From Thermodesulfobacteriota bacterium (GTDB lineage Bacteria > Desulfobacterota > SM23-61), in contig JASEHN010000097.1 in assembly GCA_030018715.1 (NCBI GenBank), positions 1 to 9,010 on the forward strand: a stretch of DNA of 9,010 nucleotides, written 5' to 3'. The notes under the pieces are model-generated. The model was not told the origin of the DNA. It made no database searches and was given only the letters and a program-made list of their open reading frames with translations. This document shows, one piece after another, positions 6,525-9,010 of this stretch (the stretch's first letter is position 1; every line of letters starts with the position of its first letter). A program made the position numbers and the translations under genes.

Positions 6525-7559
6525 TCAGACATAAAAGGCCCGCCTTTTCTCGTCCAAGCTCATTACATACGCTTCAGCTTCATCCGGGGAAGCCCTTTCC
6601 AGGGAACCATCTGGTCGTTGGATTACAACGCCCGAGGAAGTCAGAATTCTGAATTTCTCCTTTCGCTCTTCCGCATCCGGCCAGCAGATAAGCTGGCAAT
6701 TGCCGCAGGTCAGATAAAGTTTGGAGCGCATGAGAATATGGGGAAAGCCCCCTTCCAGGGGAGGACGGCGATCATAGGCTTTGATCCCTTTTATCATAGC
6801 ATCGCGAAAAGCATTGTCATCCTCGGGGATGAAGAATCTCCCCGGCGACCAGGTTGACCATTTCTTTGAGGGGTGGAGGCCTGTCATGCCCCCACAGACA
6901 AACTCACAGCGGAGGTAGTTTCTTCTCTTCGCGTAAGAAAACGTTTCCCCTCCCAGGTTCACCTGGGCGTCCTCTGCCGGGTCCATCAATCCCGAGCAGC
7001 AGGAAGCCAGGCAGAGCTTACATCGGTCACAGTAGTTATTTTCCGGAGTGAGAGGGTCAGTCGGCTCCAGTTCCGCTGAAGTTACGCAGGTGCCGAGAAT
7101 CACTGCCGCCCCATATTCAGGGGTGATCACGTTTCCTGAAAACCCAAACCAACCCACACCCGAACGGACCGCCAGGTAGCGATGGGAAAGGTCGGGATGC
7201 ATGCCGATCCTGCCGATCTTTTCCTCCTCCCGGTAGGATTCGTTAGCCACCACCCCTACAGAAGGGTATCCCTTCTGTTCCAGATGTTTGGCCAGGTGGG
7301 CGGCGATTCCCGTGGCCTCCATGTTGACCTTAAGATTGTCCCGCTCGTGACTCAGGCGATCTTCTTTGGACAGGAAAGGCCGGATATACTCCTTATTCAG
7401 CGGAATCGCGAAGGATATGGCCGAACGGGCTTCAGGCAGGATATAGGTGAGATCCGTTGAAGGAGGGCCTCCCTCCAGGGTCTGATGGGTTGCAATTCCC
7501 ACCCGGACAGTTCCATAAGATCCGACCATCTTTTTAACTTGTTCGGTAAGGGAATCCAT
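6525..7559 (-). CDS. QueG-like double [4Fe-4S] cluster protein
   Basis: A 344-residue soluble iron-sulfur protein of the epoxyqueuosine reductase-like group. Visible features: RSGVGWFGFSGNVITPEYGA (132-151), the family's conserved GLGWxGxxxxLITPxxG-type segment; a first cluster motif C177-x2-C180-x2-C183-x3-C187; and a second, C285-x2-C288-x3-C292-W-P, with C218 or C222 as possible fourth ligand. The residues before the conserved Gly-rich segment are MHPDLSHRYLAVRSGVG. In true QueG I would expect an Asp-led DTxPxxE-type segment there, so the queuosine role is unlikely (tentative alignment). The start at 7559 is set by AAAGGAGGAAAC directly upstream, only 11 bp after the OsmC stop, so it is translationally close to the selenoprotein gene. 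It may be an electron-transfer or corrinoid-dependent reductase working with that gene; the substrate is unknown. Confidence 0.82.
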   Translation of the reverse strand: MDSLTEQVKKMVGSYGTVRVGIATHQTLEGGPPSTDLTYILPEARSAISFAIPLNKEYIRPFLSKEDRLSHERDNLKVNMEATGIAAHLAKHLEQKGYPSVGVVANESYREEEKIGRIGMHPDLSHRYLAVRSGVGWFGFSGNVITPEYGAAVILGTCVTSAELEPTDPLTPENNYCDRCKLCLASCCSGLMDPAEDAQVNLGGETFSYAKRRNYLRCEFVCGGMTGLHPSKKWSTWSPGRFFIPEDDNAFRDAMIKGIKAYDRRPPLEGGFPHILMRSKLYLTCGNCQLICWPDAEERKEKFRILTSSGVVIQRPDGSLERASPDEAEAYVMSLDEKRRAFYV

Positions 7560-7570
7560 GTTTCCTCCTT

Positions 7571-8041
7571 TCACCCTTCCATTTCCTCGATCATCAGGTT
7601 GTCCTGGATCTGAATGCAGCCGGTGACGCTCTGGGCAGCAGGGCATCTCAACAGGTAGGACGAGAATGAATCCTTAGCGTCTTCTGACTTTTCCTTGGGA
7701 ATTTTTAAATGGTAGGTGGCACGGATCCGGGTGATTTTGAGCACCCCGTTCATATTCTCGATATCTCCCTCCACCTCAGCCCAATAGCGCTCTTCAGGAG
7801 TGGGAATCTTTTTTCCGGCCAGGACCCCGGCCAGTGTTCCCATCATTCAGGCCGCTGTTGCGGCTACAATGTGATCAAGAGTCGCCGCATGCTCTTTTTC
7901 CGGCTCCACTTTATAAAACCGCTTGATGCCCCCATGAACCCCATAATAAATGGGTTCACCAAAGCCCTCAATCATGGCCCGCCGGGTAGGACCTTTCTCC
8001 CTTACGATTTTGATACGGGATGTATGAACGATTTCACCCAT
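7571..8041 (-). CDS. OsmC-family selenoprotein (in-frame UGA read as selenocysteine, U65)
   Basis: One 156-residue frame is interrupted only by TGA at 7849-7847. The halves join in frame as AATAA-U-MMGTLAGVLAG, and the UGA falls where OsmC/YhfA-type proteins have their peroxidatic Cys (AATAxCxxGTLAG-like motif). The resolving Cys is also present: C133 in LLRCPAAQSVTG (130-141). Upstream of U65 are GVHGGIKRFYKVEPEKEHAA (34-53) and TLDHIVAATAA (54-64), typical of the family; the length is normal. The second half alone has no ribosome binding site, while the ATG at 8041 follows GGGGAGGAG. A SECIS-like hairpin follows the UGA. OsmC proteins reduce peroxides or handle thiol/persulfide chemistry in the cytoplasm, and Sec would raise the reactivity. 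The final stop is also TGA (7573-7571), with the next gene's ribosome binding site directly after it. The alternative, a nonsense mutation, is less likely given the position. Confidence 0.88.
7801..7842 (-). promoter_or_regulatory. Candidate bacterial SECIS hairpin
   Basis: Downstream of the UGA the mRNA can fold as follows: lower stem UGGGAA (7842-7837) with UUCCCA (7806-7801); an internal loop of CA against eight nt; upper stem CUGGCC (7834-7829) with GGCCGG (7820-7815), including one U-G pair; and loop GGGGUCCU (7828-7821), which can tighten to leave an apical GGUC (7826-7823). The apical GGUC begins 21 nt after the UGA. A G-U-containing loop at about this distance is the feature SelB recognises in E. 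coli fdhF. It lies inside the coding sequence, as bacterial SECIS elements do. Hand-folded, no energy computed. Confidence 0.75.
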
Positions 8042-8098
8042 TTTCTCCTCCCCAGAGCTGAATTGGATGCATCCTTTGCTGATATTTAAAGGACAAGG

Positions 8099-8118
8099 TT
8101 TTTGCTCGTATGCAAAAA
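8099..8118. repeat. Small AT-rich hairpin between marR-like and osmC-like genes
   Basis: TTTTTGC (8099-8105) and GCAAAAA (8112-8118) form a perfect 7 bp stem with a 6 nt loop just after the stop of the MarR-type gene. It is too AT-rich to be a strong terminator. It could be a weak processing or attenuation site separating the regulator from the 78 bp-distant selenoprotein gene. Confidence 0.35.
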
Positions 8119-8119
8119 A

Positions 8120-8533
8120 TCATCCTTTGATGTCTTTAAGCATTCTTTTGAACAAAAGCTTCTCTTCTAAAGATAGGACGCTGGTCAACTCTTCGTTGAC
8201 CGCCTTTCTCTGTTCAGCCAGGTCATCCATCATTTTTCTGGCTCTGGCCGTGATGGATACGCGAAGGGAACGGCGGTCTTCGGGGTTTTCTTCTTTTTTA
8301 ACCAATCCGGCCTCGGCCATCCGGTCTAAAACCCCCGAAAGCGTAGCGCTGTCCATGACCGTTCTTTCGGAAATTTCTGCGGAGGAGAGGGCTTCTTCGT
8401 CTCTGAGGACAGCCAAGATAAGGTGTTGCACAGGAGTTAATCCAAAGGGTAGAAGTTTTTTCTTGAGCAACCCGTGGGCTTTCTGGTATGCCTTGCCCAG
8501 AAGAAAGACGAAACACTCTTCGTGCTCTGACAT
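8120..8533 (-). CDS. MarR-family regulator, OhrR-like, with a single N-terminal cysteine
   Basis: A 137-residue winged-helix regulator. Visible features: the N-terminal helix with CFVFLLGKAYQKAH (7-20); GLTPVQHLILAVL (31-43); the helix-turn-helix SSAEISERTVMDSATLSGVL (50-69); and the wing NPEDRRSLRVSIT (83-95), with the family's D-R-R/S motif. The only cysteine is C7, at the place where one-Cys OhrR proteins carry their peroxide-sensing Cys (typically LCFALY...). OhrR controls Ohr, an OsmC-fold peroxidase, and here the next gene is an OsmC-fold protein, so the pairing supports redox sensing (inferred). The ATG at 8533 has GGAG 7 nt upstream. A near-consensus promoter with an overlapping palindrome precedes it, fitting autorepression. 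The gene leads the leftward series 8533 to 1946. Confidence 0.88.
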   Translation of the reverse strand: MSEHEECFVFLLGKAYQKAHGLLKKKLLPFGLTPVQHLILAVLRDEEALSSAEISERTVMDSATLSGVLDRMAEAGLVKKEENPEDRRSLRVSITARARKMMDDLAEQRKAVNEELTSVLSLEEKLLFKRMLKDIKG

Positions 8534-8553
8534 TAGGCAACTCCAAAATTAGT

Positions 8554-8563
8554 TTGTATACAA
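8554..8563. promoter_or_regulatory. Probable MarR-type operator TTGTATACAA
   Basis: A perfect 10 bp palindrome directly downstream of the -10 box, covering the expected transcription start of the MarR-type gene. Binding here would block initiation, the usual mode of MarR/OhrR repression. No second copy was seen in the gap before the selenoprotein gene, so control of that gene would act through the shared transcript. Confidence 0.65.
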
Positions 8564-8564
8564 G

Positions 8565-8593
8565 ATAATATAGACAGGGAAAAGAGGTGTCAA
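8565..8593 (-). promoter_or_regulatory. Strong sigma70-like promoter of the leftward operon
   Basis: On the minus strand, TTGACA (8593-8588), a 17 bp spacer and TATTAT (8570-8565) give a near-consensus promoter. Its predicted start point falls in the TTGTATACAA palindrome, about 24 nt before the ATG of the MarR-type gene. Confidence 0.8.
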
Positions 8594-8676
8594 GTAAATT
8601 TTTGCGGAATTGGGAATCTGGGGAGACCCTTTCCACTTACGCCTATTGTTTTATTGATTGTATAGCAATAAATTTA

Positions 8677-8703
8677 AAATCCGAATGTCGAAGCACGAAA
8701 CAA
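8677..8703. repeat. Possible dispersed repeat (AATCCGAA type)
   Basis: The stretch beginning AAATCCGAATGTCGAAG and ending CACGAAACAA resembles the AATCCGAAATCCGAAAT arm at 1861-1877 and a repeat type I recall from related genomes. It lies directly before the MITE-like element. The rest of 8594-8707 shows no gene. Confidence 0.35.
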
Positions 8704-8707
8704 TTTT

Positions 8708-8825
8708 TATGGCTTCGTAAAAAGTCCCAGCCAAGGCGGATCGTTGCGGCGCACATCTAAGTGCTTACTCCTCAGGATTTGCGCGTCTTGTCCGCCTGTG
8801 GCGGAGAGCTTTTTACTTGGCCATC
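8708..8825. repeat. Second MITE-like element sharing ends with the one at 5448-5590
   Basis: The left end, TATGGCTTCGTAAAAAGTC (8708-8726), matches the left end of the 5448 element at 17 of 19 positions. The right end (8807-8825) reads, reverse complemented, GATGGCCAAGTAAAAAGCT, 15 of 19 against the same consensus. Inside, GCCAAGGCGGA (8730-8740) pairs with TCCGCCTGTGGC (8791-8802) apart from one bulge, and other parts are partly complementary. The interior differs from the first element, so they share ends rather than full sequence. From 8826 to 9010 I see no gene; there is only a small perfect hairpin, GTAAA-GCA-TTTAC (8900-8912), of unclear meaning. Confidence 0.62.
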
Positions 8826-9010
8826 CCAATTTTGATTTTTTTAGAGTCTATCAAAAACAGGATATCCCCAACGCCTTCCTCAAAAAAAATGAAAGGCCCG
8901 TAAAGCATTTACTCCTGCTATCATTTGCGTAAAGTGAAAGGAAAGCCCGTATTAACTTGCCACCCCCCAGTTTATTCGCCCCCTATTTTATCGTGGCTCT
9001 GGCCCGGGGG

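Noticed and set aside
7571..7846. Separate 91-residue gene starting at the ATG right after the TGA
   Set aside because: There is no ribosome binding site before it, and it is only the C-terminal half of an OsmC domain, in the same frame as the upstream half; one selenoprotein gene explains both.
7847..8041. OsmC gene as a pseudogene with a premature stop
   Set aside because: The stop is UGA at exactly the catalytic Cys position, is followed by a SECIS-like hairpin, and the rest of the frame is intact; a random nonsense mutation would not be expected to meet all three.
8067..8552. 161-codon plus-strand frame opposite the MarR-type gene
   Set aside because: The minus strand encodes a clear MarR protein with promoter and ribosome binding site; the plus frame is its shadow.

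Overview
The window looks like a piece of a moderate-GC anaerobic bacterial chromosome, most likely from a Desulfobacterota/Syntrophobacterales-type ('deltaproteobacterial') organism. This is inferred from three things: iron-sulfur and flavin proteins, a probable selenocysteine-containing protein, and several short dispersed-repeat types of the kind I associate with such genomes. Nothing here fixes the taxonomy.

Layout. Positions 1-474 are mostly non-coding. They hold the possible start of a leftward gene at the left edge (1-76), a short unclaimed reading-frame remnant (223-333), and a sigma70-like promoter whose spacer carries a perfect inverted repeat. That promoter drives a rightward pair: a MerR-family regulator (475-912) and an HtpX-type membrane zinc protease (937-1803), closed by a hairpin terminator (1900-1930). 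Everything from 1946 to 8533 is coded on the minus strand. Read in transcription order it is: a MarR/OhrR-like regulator (8533-8120); an OsmC-family protein whose frame is interrupted by one UGA at the exact position of the family's catalytic cysteine (8041-7571); a QueG-like [4Fe-4S] protein (7559-6525); a ferredoxin-nitroreductase fusion starting at TTG (6477-5596); a MITE-like repeat; a second, divergent QueG-like [4Fe-4S] protein (5360-4491); a nitronate-monooxygenase/FabK-type flavoprotein lacking the usual catalytic histidine (4277-3312); a long inverted repeat; and a PLP-dependent sulfur amino acid lyase/synthase (3145-1946). The right edge (8594-9010) has no gene I can support and carries another repeat of the same family as the one at 5448-5590.

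The main result is the OsmC gene. It would normally be split into two small ORFs or called a pseudogene. Both halves are in the same frame, separated only by TGA; together they make a full-length OsmC protein; the TGA replaces the active-site Cys; and a hairpin with an apical GGUC loop follows at SECIS-like distance. I read it as a selenoprotein. It sits next to a MarR-family regulator with a single N-terminal cysteine, as in the OhrR-Ohr peroxide-sensing pair, and that regulator has a near-consensus promoter overlapped by a perfect palindrome. The working model (inference) is a thiol/peroxide-responsive module: a redox-sensing repressor, a Sec-dependent OsmC peroxidase or reductase, and a set of Fe-S and flavin oxidoreductases, possibly tied to sulfur-compound metabolism through the PLP enzyme.
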